DNA from: JTS-AC122 sp050246015
Lineage (GTDB): Bacteria; Planctomycetota; Phycisphaerae; Phycisphaerales; UBA1924
Assembly: GCA_050246015.1 (NCBI GenBank)
Contig: JBFWWU010000001.1
Coordinates: 434,001 to 498,000 of the forward strand
Direction: 5' to 3'
DNA length: 64,000 nucleotides
Under the pieces are notes generated by a model, which was given only the letters and a program-made list of their open reading frames with translations, did not search any database and was not told where the DNA came from. The position numbers were made by a program, and so were the translations under genes. Below are positions 10,266-18,754 of the stretch, in pieces (position 1 is the first letter of the stretch; each line of letters starts with the position of its first letter).

Positions 10266-11036
10266 TCAGGCCCGCTTGGCCGCGTCGTACAGTTCGCCGA
10301 CCTTGGTCCAGTTGATGACGTTCATGAACGCATTGACGTACGCCCCGCGGTCGCTGCGATACTTCAGGTAATACGCGTGCTCCCACACATCGACACCCAG
10401 GATGGGCGTGACCCCCCAACCGGTCAGGTCCTGCTGCTTCTCGCCCTGCATCACCATCAGTTTCTTCGACAACCGGTGCACGACAAGCCAGGCCCAGCCG
10501 GATCCCTCGACCTGCTTGGCGGCCTCCTTGAACTGCCCGACGAACTTCTCGAACGAGCCCAGGTCGGTCTTGATCGCCTCGGCCAGCGCGCCGCCGGGCT
10601 GGCTGGAGGTATTGCTCGGCGGCCCCATGACGTTCCAGAAGAGCGTGTGGTTCATGTGCCCCCCGCTGTGGAACGCGAGTTCCCTCGACCAGTATTTGAT
10701 CTGCCAGGGCTCGGCCTGCTGATCGCGGATCCGCTCCAACGCCTTGAGCGCCTTGTTCAACCCCGCGACATACCCCGCGTGGTGCTTGTCGTGGTGGATG
10801 GTCATGGTCTCGGCATCGATGTGCGGCTCCAGCGCGTCGGCCTTGTACGGCAGCGGCGGAAGCACGAACTCGCCCTTGGCGGCGTCCCATCCCAGTTCAT
10901 CCGGCCCGAGCCCGACCATCGACACAGGCGCCCCCAGCGCCGTGCGGCTCACTCCCGCCCCCGCCAGCAGCGCGGCGCCGGCGCCCATGGCGCCCAGGGC
11001 CGACCGGCGATCAAGTCCCGACGTGCATGCTTCCAT
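10266..11036 (-). CDS. Superoxide dismutase (Fe/Mn), Tat-exported
   Basis: 256 residues, with an extra N-terminal stretch of about 55 residues compared with cytoplasmic enzymes. It begins with a twin-arginine signal (DRRSALGAMGAGAALLAG), so the enzyme is likely exported folded and metal-loaded. Metal ligands are visible: His in the PHIDAETMTIHHDKHH region, His in GGHMNHTLFW, and Asp/His in DVWEHAYYLKY. It converts superoxide to peroxide and oxygen. AAGGAA precedes the ATG. A second, leaderless-protein paralogue lies at 61.2 kb. Fe or Mn preference cannot be judged by eye. Confidence 0.93.
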   Translation of the reverse strand: MEACTSGLDRRSALGAMGAGAALLAGAGVSRTALGAPVSMVGLGPDELGWDAAKGEFVLPPLPYKADALEPHIDAETMTIHHDKHHAGYVAGLNKALKALERIRDQQAEPWQIKYWSRELAFHSGGHMNHTLFWNVMGPPSNTSSQPGGALAEAIKTDLGSFEKFVGQFKEAAKQVEGSGWAWLVVHRLSKKLMVMQGEKQQDLTGWGVTPILGVDVWEHAYYLKYRSDRGAYVNAFMNVINWTKVGELYDAAKRA

Positions 11037-11098
11037 GATGCGTTCCTTTCAGAATGGGTCGTCGCATTCTACGGGCCGGCGTCCGGTCATTCCCGCGT

Positions 11099-12211
11099 TC
11101 ACGAGCGCCGCCGGGTCCGTTCGCCCCCCATCCAACCCTTGCGCTTGAAGTAGATGAGCATCCCGATCGTGCTCATCGCCATCACCCCCAGCACCGCCAC
11201 GTACCCGTAGCGCCATCCCAGTTCCGGCATGTTGAGCGGGTGCGACCGGTCGAAGTTCATCCCGTACAGGCTCGCCAGGAAACTCAGCGGCATGAAGATC
11301 GTCGCGATGATGGTCAGCACCTTCATCACGGCGTTGAGCCGATTGCTCAGGCTCGACAGGTAGATGTCCATCAGGTCCGATCCGAGTTCGCGGTACGTCT
11401 CGAGCATGTCGATCAACTGGATGACATGATCGTGACAATCCCGCAGGTAGATGCGCGTCTCGTCGCGGATCAGCGGGCTGGCGTCCCTGAGCAGCGAGTT
11501 GACGGCGTCGCGCAGCGGCCAGATCGCCCGCCGCACCTGGAGCAGTTCACGCTTCATGCAATGGATCTCGTGCACCATGTCATCGCTCGGCGTGAGAACG
11601 ACGTGCTCTTCCAGCGCCTCCAGTCGCTCGCCGAGCGTTTCGAGCGCCGGGAAATAGCAGTCAATCACGGCATCCAGCAGCGCGTAGACGAGGTAATCCG
11701 ATCCGAGGGCGCGGAATCGCTCGGTGCCGCGGATCCGCTCTCGCACGCCGTCCAGGCAATCGCCGCGTCGTTCCTGGAACGTGACGACGAAGCCGCGACC
11801 GAGAAACAGGCTGATCTGGTCGAGGGCGAGCGAGTGCGCGTCCTCGATCTCGCGGCACACGATGTAGAGGTGGTCGCCGTACGCCTCGACCTTCGATCGC
11901 TGGTGCGTGTTGAGCACGTCTTCGAGCGCGAGCCGGTGCAGCCCGAACACCTCGCCGATTTTCGAGATCACGGGCGCGTCGCCGAGCCCATCGATGTTGA
12001 CCCACACCACGGGCCACTTCCCGAGAAAGGGCGCGATCTCCGCGGGGTCGTTGATCGTCGCTTCTTCGCAGCGCTCGGCGGAATACGCCATCAATCGGAT
12101 CACCGGCTTGGCGGCGGTCGGATCGGCCACCAGCGTGCCGGGCGGCGCCCCGGGCGGGACGCGCCTCCTGAATCGAAGTTTTCGCCGACGATGATTGTGA
12201 TTCTCGCTCAT
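11099..12211 (-). CDS. corA: CorA-family magnesium/cobalt channel
   Basis: 370 residues. The C-terminal pair of membrane helices is separated by the signature YGMNF, the GMN selectivity motif of CorA. The long N-terminal cytoplasmic domain carries the helical region (LETLGERLEALEEHV) expected of the funnel. It acts as a pentameric Mg2+ channel in the inner membrane. The gene is upstream of and on the same strand as the Tat superoxide dismutase (63 bp apart) and diverges from the DUF2238-like gene. An imperfect TACCAT lies 11 bases before the ATG. Confidence 0.93.
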   Translation of the reverse strand: MSENHNHRRRKLRFRRRVPPGAPPGTLVADPTAAKPVIRLMAYSAERCEEATINDPAEIAPFLGKWPVVWVNIDGLGDAPVISKIGEVFGLHRLALEDVLNTHQRSKVEAYGDHLYIVCREIEDAHSLALDQISLFLGRGFVVTFQERRGDCLDGVRERIRGTERFRALGSDYLVYALLDAVIDCYFPALETLGERLEALEEHVVLTPSDDMVHEIHCMKRELLQVRRAIWPLRDAVNSLLRDASPLIRDETRIYLRDCHDHVIQLIDMLETYRELGSDLMDIYLSSLSNRLNAVMKVLTIIATIFMPLSFLASLYGMNFDRSHPLNMPELGWRYGYVAVLGVMAMSTIGMLIYFKRKGWMGGERTRRRS

Positions 12212-12251
12212 GCGAACGGATCATGGTACTCGCGCGCGAACACGGGCGTCA

Positions 12252-12257
12252 TACACT
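12252..12257 (+). promoter_or_regulatory. -10-like element for leaderless DUF2238-like gene
   Basis: TACACT ends seven bases before ATG 12265 and there is no Shine-Dalgarno, so the transcript is probably leaderless. This also settles the start codon over the upstream GTG at 12223. Confidence 0.5.
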
Positions 12258-12264
12258 GCCCACC

Positions 12265-12924
12265 ATGTCCGCCGCCGCGACCCCCACTGCATCGCCGCCC
12301 GCAGCGCCTGCCGGTTCCTTTGTTCGCTCGCTCCTGTTCCCGGGCGTCTTTGTGCTGGCCTATTCGATCGCGGCGGCCGCGTACTGCCTCAGCATCGGCA
12401 ACCACGAGTTCCTCTTCTATGTCGCGGTCATGCTCGTGCTGGGGTGCATGATCGCCGGCATTCACCGCGCGGCGCGATTCTCCACCGCCTGCCTGTGGGC
12501 TCTTGCGTTCTGGGGCCTCGCGCACATGGCCGGCGGGCTGATCAAGGTCCCGGGCCAGACCGGTGTGCTGTACAACCTCTGGCTCGTCGGGAGCGGGTAT
12601 GGGCGCGGGATCAAGTACGACAACCTCGCGCACGCCTACGGGTTCGGGGTCGCGACCTGGGCGGCCTGGCAGTGTCTTCGACGCTCGCTCGCGGACCCCG
12701 CGCCGCGCTTCGCGCCCCTCTTCGCCGCCGTCATGATCGGAGAGGGCCTCGGCGCCCTGAACGAAATCATCGAGTTTTCCGCCACGCGGATCATGCCCAA
12801 GACCAACGTCGGCGATTACGCCAACAACGCCTGGGACCTGGTCTTCAACCTCGCCGGGTGCATCCTGGCCGCGGTCCTGATCCGGATCGGTTCGCCGCGG
12901 GTGCGCGAGCGGCGTGGGCGATGA
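12265..12924 (+). CDS. DUF2238/YjdF-like integral membrane protein
   Basis: 219 residues with about six membrane segments. Conserved features resembling DUF2238 are YDNLAHAYGFG and the late acidic motifs NEIIEFSA and NNAWDLVFNLAG. Function of the family is unknown; the paired His/Asp/Glu residues in the membrane suggest metal or proton handling but this is not shown. It is transcribed alone, facing the C-terminal end of the molybdenum enzyme operon. Confidence 0.7.
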   Translation: MSAAATPTASPPAAPAGSFVRSLLFPGVFVLAYSIAAAAYCLSIGNHEFLFYVAVMLVLGCMIAGIHRAARFSTACLWALAFWGLAHMAGGLIKVPGQTGVLYNLWLVGSGYGRGIKYDNLAHAYGFGVATWAAWQCLRRSLADPAPRFAPLFAAVMIGEGLGALNEIIEFSATRIMPKTNVGDYANNAWDLVFNLAGCILAAVLIRIGSPRVRERRGR

Positions 12925-12983
12925 CATCGCGGGGCCGCCGCGGGGGTCCCGCGGAACGGACGCCCCGGAGAATCCGTGCCCGG

Positions 12984-13214
12984 CTACATCGAATCGTGAT
13001 CGCTGTAGCAACCCCGGCCGGGTTTGCAGTCCGCCGGGTGCGCGGCCACATTGTCGGGTCCGAGCGAGTCCTGCGACTTGGTGCAGAAGAAGACGCGCGT
13101 GTCGGAGTTCGCATCGATGAAGCCGGGCCGATCCTGGCGAGGGTCGCAGTACATCATCTTGTGCCGCAGGCATCGGCACGTCGGCTTGAGTTGAAGCGGG
13201 AGTTCGAAGTTCAT
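12984..13214 (-). CDS. Small six-cysteine protein coupled to the aldehyde oxidoreductase operon
   Basis: 76 residues. The ATG overlaps the stop of the FAD-subunit gene as ATGA (13211-13214), so translation is probably coupled. Six cysteines lie at 13, 15, 23, 44, 63 and 69 (CRC, MYC, FFC, DCKPGRGC). There is no signal peptide. I do not recognise a family. The stoichiometric coupling to a molybdenum/iron-sulfur enzyme and the cysteine spacing suggest an iron-sulfur or metal-binding accessory or a small subunit, but this is inference. Codon third positions are G/C-rich like the neighbours, supporting a real gene. Confidence 0.72.
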   Translation of the reverse strand: MNFELPLQLKPTCRCLRHKMMYCDPRQDRPGFIDANSDTRVFFCTKSQDSLGPDNVAAHPADCKPGRGCYSDHDSM

Positions 13215-14221
13215 GCCAGCGCCTCCACCTTGATGCCGACCGCTCGGAAGATCGCCCGGCGGACAACCACCCTGAGCAGCCGGACTTTGTACGCGTTGTC
13301 GGTCATGGGCTTGGCGCCATCGCCCGCGAGATCCGCCGCCCGCGTGATCCCGTCCGCATCGGTGGCGGAGAGCCCCTTTAGCGCCGCCTCGACCTTGGGC
13401 AAGGCCCAGGGGATCGGCGCGACGGCTCCCGCGCAGACCCTTGACGACGCGATCTTGCCCCCCTGGACGTCTACCGACGCGCACGCCAGCGCGAGCGGCC
13501 AGTCAAACGACTGCTTTTCCTTCACGGCCTCGAACCCGCTGCCGGGCCGCGGGCTCAGCGTGATGTGCGTCACCACCTCGCCGGGCTCCAGGGTGTGCTC
13601 GCTGGTGACGCCCTTGTCGGGCAGGTGGAAGAGCGTGTCAATCGGCAGCGACGCGCGCGTCGAACCCGTCAGGTGCACCGCGGCATCGCAGACCACCAGA
13701 GCCGGCGCGAGGTTCGACGGGTGAACGATGTGACACGGCCCGCCCCCGAAGATCGCGTGGTAGCGGTTCTCACCCTCGACGCTGAAGCAGGTGCCCCCGC
13801 CTTTCTTCAGGCAGTTGAACTGATCATTGCGGTAGTACCAGCAGCGAGGGCGCTGCAAGAGGTTGCCCGCCGCGGTCGCGACATTCCGCACCTGCGGCGT
13901 GGCGGCTTTTTCGACCGCCTGGGCCAGCACCGGCGCCTGATCGCGGATCAGCGGTGATGCCGCGATATCCGCCAGCGTTGCCCACGCCTCAATGCGGATC
14001 AACTTCCCGTCCTGCGATACAGGCGCGGACTGGCCGGCCGAGCGCGCTCGCCTTACGTCGATCAGAACGTCAGGCGCCATCAGCCCTTCCTTGACGTGAT
14101 CGAGCACATCCATCCCGCCGGCCTTGAGCACCGGCAGCGAGTACCTGCCGTCGATTCCTGTTCCGACAAGCCTGGCGGCTTGGTCGTAGTCCTTGGCTCG
14201 TGCTACCGCGAACGTATTCAT
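13211..14221 (-). CDS. FAD-binding subunit of molybdenum aldehyde oxidoreductase (PaoB-like)
   Basis: 336 residues. This is the medium subunit of the xanthine oxidase family with FAD-binding PVLKAGGMD and TAAGNLLQ segments. After the latter comes a loop with cysteines spaced C-x9-C-x7-C-x17-C (starting RCWYYR), which matches the extra 4Fe-4S cluster of PaoB and 4-hydroxybenzoyl-CoA reductase type subunits rather than eukaryotic xanthine dehydrogenase. It passes electrons from the 2Fe-2S subunit to FAD. GGAG lies nine bases before the ATG. It is third in the operon, 72 bp after the molybdenum subunit. Confidence 0.9.
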   Translation of the reverse strand: MNTFAVARAKDYDQAARLVGTGIDGRYSLPVLKAGGMDVLDHVKEGLMAPDVLIDVRRARSAGQSAPVSQDGKLIRIEAWATLADIAASPLIRDQAPVLAQAVEKAATPQVRNVATAAGNLLQRPRCWYYRNDQFNCLKKGGGTCFSVEGENRYHAIFGGGPCHIVHPSNLAPALVVCDAAVHLTGSTRASLPIDTLFHLPDKGVTSEHTLEPGEVVTHITLSPRPGSGFEAVKEKQSFDWPLALACASVDVQGGKIASSRVCAGAVAPIPWALPKVEAALKGLSATDADGITRAADLAGDGAKPMTDNAYKVRLLRVVVRRAIFRAVGIKVEALA

Positions 14222-14293
14222 CGCAAGTCTCCGTCACCCCTCGTTCCCACTCCACTCAGCCGGCTGACGCTTCAACTCTCCATCCTTGCCACA

Positions 14294-16387
14294 TCACGAA
14301 TAGAGCGCGGCGAGCACCCTGTCCGGCGTGATCGGCTGCGACCGCACCGGCCTGCCGATCGCGTTCAGCACCGCGCACGCGACCGCCCCGGCCGTTGGAA
14401 CGATCGGGGGCTCCCCGATCGACTTCACCCCGACCTGTCCCTTCGTCCAGAGCACGGGCTCGATGTGCGGCATGTCCGCCGGCCCGAGGATCTTGTACAT
14501 TTCAAGGTTCGCGTTCACCATCGCGCCCACGTTGCGGTCGAGGATGCGCTGCTCGAACAGCCCGTAACTGAGGCCCTGGATCACGCCCCCGATGATCTGG
14601 CTCTCGGCGGTCTTGCGGCAGATCACCTGCCCGCACGACTGGATCGCGACGACCCGGCGGACCTTGATGACGCCCGTGTCGGCGTCCACGTCAAGTTCGA
14701 CGAACTGCGCCCCGTGCGAGTGCCCGCTGCCGGCGCCCTTCCCGTCGCCTTGGGCGTCGCTGGCCTTGCCGGTCAGGCTGTCCCCGGCGATCGTGGCGCA
14801 GGCCTGCTTCCATGACATGTGCGGCTTGCCCGACCGCACCACCGCGCCCTCCACCACGTCGAACTCGCTTGCATCCGCCCCCGCCTGCTGCGCGATCAGG
14901 TCCAGCAGTTTGCGCTTCGCGTCCACCGCGGCGTCCATCATGGCCGGCGCGCTGATCGGCGTCGTTACCGACCCGCCCGAGCCCGGCCCCGGCGGGAGTG
15001 TCGAACGCCCGATGCTCACGCTCACGATCGACAGCGGCACCCCGAGCCGCGTCGCCGTGCAGATCGCCATGCTCGTGCGCTGCCCCGTCCCGATGTCCTG
15101 CGTACCGGTCCGCGCCTCCACCGAACCATCGCGGTGGATCACGACCTCCGCGCTGTTGCCTTGCGGCGGGGAGCCCCACGTGCACGTCCCGCACCCGAAC
15201 CCCTTGCGGATCACGCCGGACTGCGACCCGGTGGGCTTGCGATTTGCCCAGCCGATGAGCGTCGCGCCCAGTTCGAGCATCTCGCCGCGGTCGCCGCTCT
15301 TGTTGAGTTTCAGGCGGAGTTGGAGGGGATCAAGCCCCGCCTTGAGGGCGATCTCGTCGATCATCAGTTCTTCCATGAACGCGCCCTGCGGGTGGCCCGG
15401 CGCCCGGAAGGGGCGCGGCGAGCCCGCATTGACCTGCACGTCGCTATGGTTTCGCTTCAGATCGCCGAAGTCATATCGCCCGGACGGGAACGACATGCCC
15501 CCGCCCCCGCGCGCCACGCCGGTGGCGCCCCATGAGTTGATCCGCCCGCCCAGCACCGTGCCGTCCTTCTTGAAACCGACTTTCACCTCCGCCCGGGCCG
15601 AGGGCCGATTGCCGGTGTCGAGTTGGTCTTCCTCGCGGTTGCAGAAGAGGTAGACCGGTTTCTTGTACTTTGACGCGATCCTCGCGGCGGTGGTGCCTTC
15701 CTTGCCGGCGCCGTTGAGTTTGGACCCGAACCCGCCCCCGACGTATTCGCACACCACCTCGAACTTGGCGCGCGGCAACCCGATCGCCTCCTCGATCCCG
15801 TCGCGAGCGGCGGATGTGCCCTGCGTGGACGCATACACCGTCGCCGACACCCCGTCGTGATCGATCGACACGCCGTGCGTTTCGAGCGACGCGTGCATGT
15901 GAACTTCCGTGCTGTAGGTCGCTTCGAGCGTCAGTTCCGCGCCGGACAGCAGATCCTGAACGGCCTTCGAATCGTCGTCGGGCTTGCTCATCGCGTCCGC
16001 GATCGTCGTCTTGACGCTCTGACGCTTCCATCGAGCGCCAAGGGCCCGCAGGCCGCGCTGCAGCGTCGCGGGCGATTCCGCCACCACGTACCCGACGTTA
16101 TGACCGTGGTACCTTCCTTCTTCGCCGGTCATGGTCACTTCGACCACGCCGGGAACCTTCATCGCGGCGTCCTTGTCCACGGATTCGAGCGTCGCCGCGC
16201 CGTACGGGCAGCGCACGAAAGCGGCAAACAGCGACCCGGGGAGGTACATGTCGCGTCCGTACTTGGCCCGGCCCGTGACCTTCGCGACGCCGTCGAGCCG
16301 CGATGTATCGTTGTTCAGCGCCGCGCCGTCATTGATGGGACGGTTGTGCGTGGGGAGCGAGGTCACGTCAAACTCGTTCGGTCTCAT
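14294..16387 (-). CDS. Molybdenum cofactor-binding catalytic subunit, aldehyde oxidase/xanthine dehydrogenase family (PaoC-like)
   Basis: 697 residues, near the 732 of E. coli PaoC and shorter than the xanthine dehydrogenase domain. Signatures include YVGGGFGSK (cofactor binding), GSPRPFRAPGHPQGAF and GTQDIGTGQRT, and near the C-terminus GVKSIGEPP, which holds the catalytic Glu. It oxidises aldehydes or N-heterocycles with water as oxygen donor. GAGGTGA precedes the start. There is no signal peptide of its own; export could occur by riding with the Tat signal of the 2Fe-2S subunit. Substrate cannot be told from sequence. Confidence 0.92.
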   Translation of the reverse strand: MRPNEFDVTSLPTHNRPINDGAALNNDTSRLDGVAKVTGRAKYGRDMYLPGSLFAAFVRCPYGAATLESVDKDAAMKVPGVVEVTMTGEEGRYHGHNVGYVVAESPATLQRGLRALGARWKRQSVKTTIADAMSKPDDDSKAVQDLLSGAELTLEATYSTEVHMHASLETHGVSIDHDGVSATVYASTQGTSAARDGIEEAIGLPRAKFEVVCEYVGGGFGSKLNGAGKEGTTAARIASKYKKPVYLFCNREEDQLDTGNRPSARAEVKVGFKKDGTVLGGRINSWGATGVARGGGGMSFPSGRYDFGDLKRNHSDVQVNAGSPRPFRAPGHPQGAFMEELMIDEIALKAGLDPLQLRLKLNKSGDRGEMLELGATLIGWANRKPTGSQSGVIRKGFGCGTCTWGSPPQGNSAEVVIHRDGSVEARTGTQDIGTGQRTSMAICTATRLGVPLSIVSVSIGRSTLPPGPGSGGSVTTPISAPAMMDAAVDAKRKLLDLIAQQAGADASEFDVVEGAVVRSGKPHMSWKQACATIAGDSLTGKASDAQGDGKGAGSGHSHGAQFVELDVDADTGVIKVRRVVAIQSCGQVICRKTAESQIIGGVIQGLSYGLFEQRILDRNVGAMVNANLEMYKILGPADMPHIEPVLWTKGQVGVKSIGEPPIVPTAGAVACAVLNAIGRPVRSQPITPDRVLAALYS

Positions 16388-16518
16388 CAGTCACCTCGGG
16401 GTCGTCCGACGCGTCGCGTCGGTCCTTGTCGGTCTCGTTGGTGGCCCGGCGGTCGGCGCCGGTCGTCCCCTGCTCGCCCATCGTCATCGTGAAGCCGGGG
16501 CCCGGGCGCTCCGGAGGA

Positions 16519-17202
16519 TCACGGCTTGGCAGAATCCCGCACCGGTTCCTGACCGGACGCTTCAAGGGCCGCGTTGAACACGTTGGTGTAGGTCCCGCAT
16601 CGACAGATGTTGCCCGACAAGCCGTGCTTGATCTGTTCCAGCGTCGGCTTGGGATGCTCGTTCAGCACCGCCTTGCACGCCATGACGAGCCCGGGCGTGC
16701 AGAAGCCGCATTGCAGCGCGTCGTGCTTCACAAAGGCCTTCTGAACCGGGTCCAGTTCGTCTCCCAGCGCCAGTCCCTCGACCGTCGTGATGCTCGTCCC
16801 CACCGCGTCCACGGCGAGCATCATGCACGACACCGTGAGTTTGCCATCCACCAGCACCGAGCAGGCCCCGCATGATCCCCGGTCGCAGACCTCCTTGGAT
16901 CCGGTCAGGTTCGCGTGCAGTCGCAGCGCGTCGAGCAGTGTCGTGGACGGCTCGATCGACAGTTTCACCGCGTTGCCGTTGACCGTCAGCGTGATCGGCG
17001 CCGGGCCCGGCCCGATCACCTCGACGTCGTCTCCCGCCCGAGCGGGGAACGTCTTGTTGACCCATGCCTCGGCGGCCGTCCCGACGCCGCTGACCGCCGC
17101 GCCGGCGCCAAGCGTCTGAACAAAGAACCGTCGCGAAACGCCGCTGCGCGGGGTATCGGACGTAGCGGGCGGACGCGGGGTCGAGCCATTCGATTCGGAC
17201 AT
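16519..17202 (-). CDS. 2Fe-2S subunit of aldehyde oxidoreductase with Tat signal (PaoA-like)
   Basis: 227 residues from ATG 17202, chosen for a strong GGAGGAGG just upstream. The Tat motif SRRFFVQTLGAG (about residues 23-34) predicts export of the assembled complex. The plant-type 2Fe-2S cluster has CDRGSCGAC plus a later Cys, and the helical domain has CGFCTPG and CRCGTY. It is the first gene of the operon (2Fe-2S, Mo, FAD, small Cys-rich), as in paoABC and iorAB-type operons, and takes electrons from the Mo centre. Confidence 0.92.
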   Translation of the reverse strand: MSESNGSTPRPPATSDTPRSGVSRRFFVQTLGAGAAVSGVGTAAEAWVNKTFPARAGDDVEVIGPGPAPITLTVNGNAVKLSIEPSTTLLDALRLHANLTGSKEVCDRGSCGACSVLVDGKLTVSCMMLAVDAVGTSITTVEGLALGDELDPVQKAFVKHDALQCGFCTPGLVMACKAVLNEHPKPTLEQIKHGLSGNICRCGTYTNVFNAALEASGQEPVRDSAKP

Positions 17203-17360
17203 GCGAGCCTCCTCCAAATGAAACGGAGGTACCAATGCCGGGAGTCATCATGAGCCGCGACAGGTCGCCACGAGCCACGATCGCGAATCTGGGCAACCTT
17301 TCCGGCAGCACCAGTATACCAAACCGGACGCCCCGGGCTTCAGCGAATTCCGCAATGCGT

Positions 17361-17366
17361 TAGGAT
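17361..17366 (+). promoter_or_regulatory. -10-like element before comEA-like gene
   Basis: TAGGAT ends nine bases before ATG 17376 without a Shine-Dalgarno; a leaderless or nearly leaderless transcript is likely. Confidence 0.4.
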
Positions 17367-17375
17367 GTCCGCGGC

Positions 17376-17876
17376 ATGAGCCCGGAGAGCCGACCACAAC
17401 CTCCACCGCCGGGTGACTGGACGAACGGTCCGGCCAAGTGGATCGCCGCCGTGCTCATCGGCGCGGCGTCCATCGTCGGCATGACCTGGTCCCTGGCGAC
17501 ACACTTTTCCAACCGGCGCGACGGTGAGAATCCGTCGGCTCGATCACCCCTTGACCCAGCCGCCGCCGAGCCAGCGTCCGCCCGGGACGATTCTATTCAC
17601 TCCGGCGCGATCAACCCGCCGGCCCCGCAAGCCAAGGGGGATGTCCATGAACCAAGCCCGGATGATCCCCCGACCGCCTCATCGACCATCAACATCAACA
17701 CCGCCACGTTGGCGGAACTCGAACTCCTACCCGGCATCGGCCCCTCCCTCGCCCAGCGAATCATCGAGCATCGGGAGAAGTACGGTGCCTTCAGGTCCGT
17801 GGATGAACTCGATCGCGTGAAGGGCATCGGCGCGAAGATTCTGCAGCGCGTTCGGCCGCTCGTCCGCACCGAGTGA
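17376..17876 (+). CDS. ComEA-like helix-hairpin-helix protein
   Basis: 166 residues. One membrane helix (about 20-42) is followed by a Pro/Ala/Asp-rich linker and a C-terminal helix-hairpin-helix pair: ININTATLAELELLPGIGPSLAQRIIEHR and then the second hairpin VKGIGAKILQRVRPLV. This is the ComEA arrangement, in which an outward-facing HhH domain binds double-stranded DNA for uptake. The same domain also occurs in planctomycete proteins of unknown role, and no other competence gene is nearby. Confidence 0.85.
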   Translation: MSPESRPQPPPPGDWTNGPAKWIAAVLIGAASIVGMTWSLATHFSNRRDGENPSARSPLDPAAAEPASARDDSIHSGAINPPAPQAKGDVHEPSPDDPPTASSTININTATLAELELLPGIGPSLAQRIIEHREKYGAFRSVDELDRVKGIGAKILQRVRPLVRTE

Positions 17877-17905
17877 AACTTGTGGCATCTGAACCGCGCA
17901 TCTGG

Positions 17906-17911
17906 TATGCT
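17906..17911 (+). promoter_or_regulatory. Possible -10 for zinc-ribbon membrane protein gene
   Basis: TATGCT 25 bases before ATG 17937; a short leader would hold the AGGAG Shine-Dalgarno at 17924-17928. No strong -35. Confidence 0.35.
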
Positions 17912-17936
17912 TCACGCGAAGGTAGGAGCGGCACCC

Positions 17937-18746
17937 ATGTCGGAAACCGGGGCATCGGCGAAAATCTGTCAACTCTGCGGCACCGACTGCAGCGCGATCC
18001 CTCGCCTCAAAGACGGCAAGGGGGGCTACTTCTGCAAGCCCTGCGCTGAAAAGGCGGCCGCGAAGAGGGCGTCGTCCGCACCCAAGTCGCCCGCGCCGGC
18101 GTCGAAGGTCGCGGCCGCTCCGTCCGACCAGGGAATCATGGCCAAGTTGGTCGATGACTCACTCGCTGGCGCGTCCGGCGCGTGCCCCGCGTGCCGCCGA
18201 AAACTCAAGCCCGGCGCGCTCGTCTGCACCACCTGCGGGTTCAATACCTCGACCGGTCAGATGGTCCAGACGTCCGTCCTGGAGCCCGAAAAAAATCGCC
18301 AGACCAGCGCGGCAGCGGCAAAGGCAGGCAAGGTCGCCGTCGCCGGCATGTCGCCCGTCTTCGCACTCATCGGCGCCTGCATCGGCGGCGCCGTGGGCGG
18401 GGGTATCTGGTTCGCCATCGGTTATTTCGCTCACCTGGAAATCGGGTACATCGCCGTCCTCGTCGGGGCACTGTGCGGCGTCGGGGCATCGATCGGCGCG
18501 AATAAATACGCGGGCGTCATTTCCGGCGCCATCGCCGCCGCGGTTTCCATCGGTTCCATCCTCGCCGCCAAGTGGATGATCGTCGAATACGTGCTCAACG
18601 ACCTCGGCGGAACGGCCAAGACAGGCGTCTCGGTGGAAGATGGCTTCTTTGCCACCTTCACCCTGATCGATATTGTCTTCTTTGTGATCGCGATTGCCGC
18701 TGCTTGGGGCGCCGGCAGCAAGAACTTCGCCAGCCTCCGCGACTAA
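17937..18746 (+). CDS. Zinc-ribbon integral membrane protein
   Basis: 269 residues from ATG 17937, preceded by AGGAG. Two zinc ribbons occupy the N-terminal half: C11/C14 with C33/C36, and C82/C85 with C96/C99 (CPAC...CTTCG). The C-terminal half has about four membrane helices, several very rich in Gly and Ala (IGACIGGAVGGGIWFAIGY). This layout is common among planctomycete membrane proteins of unknown function. It runs directly into the DUF2752 gene (8 bp gap), so the two may be co-expressed. Confidence 0.8.
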   Translation: MSETGASAKICQLCGTDCSAIPRLKDGKGGYFCKPCAEKAAAKRASSAPKSPAPASKVAAAPSDQGIMAKLVDDSLAGASGACPACRRKLKPGALVCTTCGFNTSTGQMVQTSVLEPEKNRQTSAAAAKAGKVAVAGMSPVFALIGACIGGAVGGGIWFAIGYFAHLEIGYIAVLVGALCGVGASIGANKYAGVISGAIAAAVSIGSILAAKWMIVEYVLNDLGGTAKTGVSVEDGFFATFTLIDIVFFVIAIAAAWGAGSKNFASLRD

Positions 18747-18754
18747 CGTTCCGC

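Noticed and set aside
10254..10276. TGATCA palindrome at the meeting of two genes
   Set aside because: It is simply the two abutting TGA stop codons of the HD-GYP and superoxide dismutase genes.
16368..16565. 65-residue minus-strand frame between the 2Fe-2S and Mo subunit genes
   Set aside because: Overlaps both genes and has no ribosome site distinct from that of the Mo subunit; no recognisable domain.
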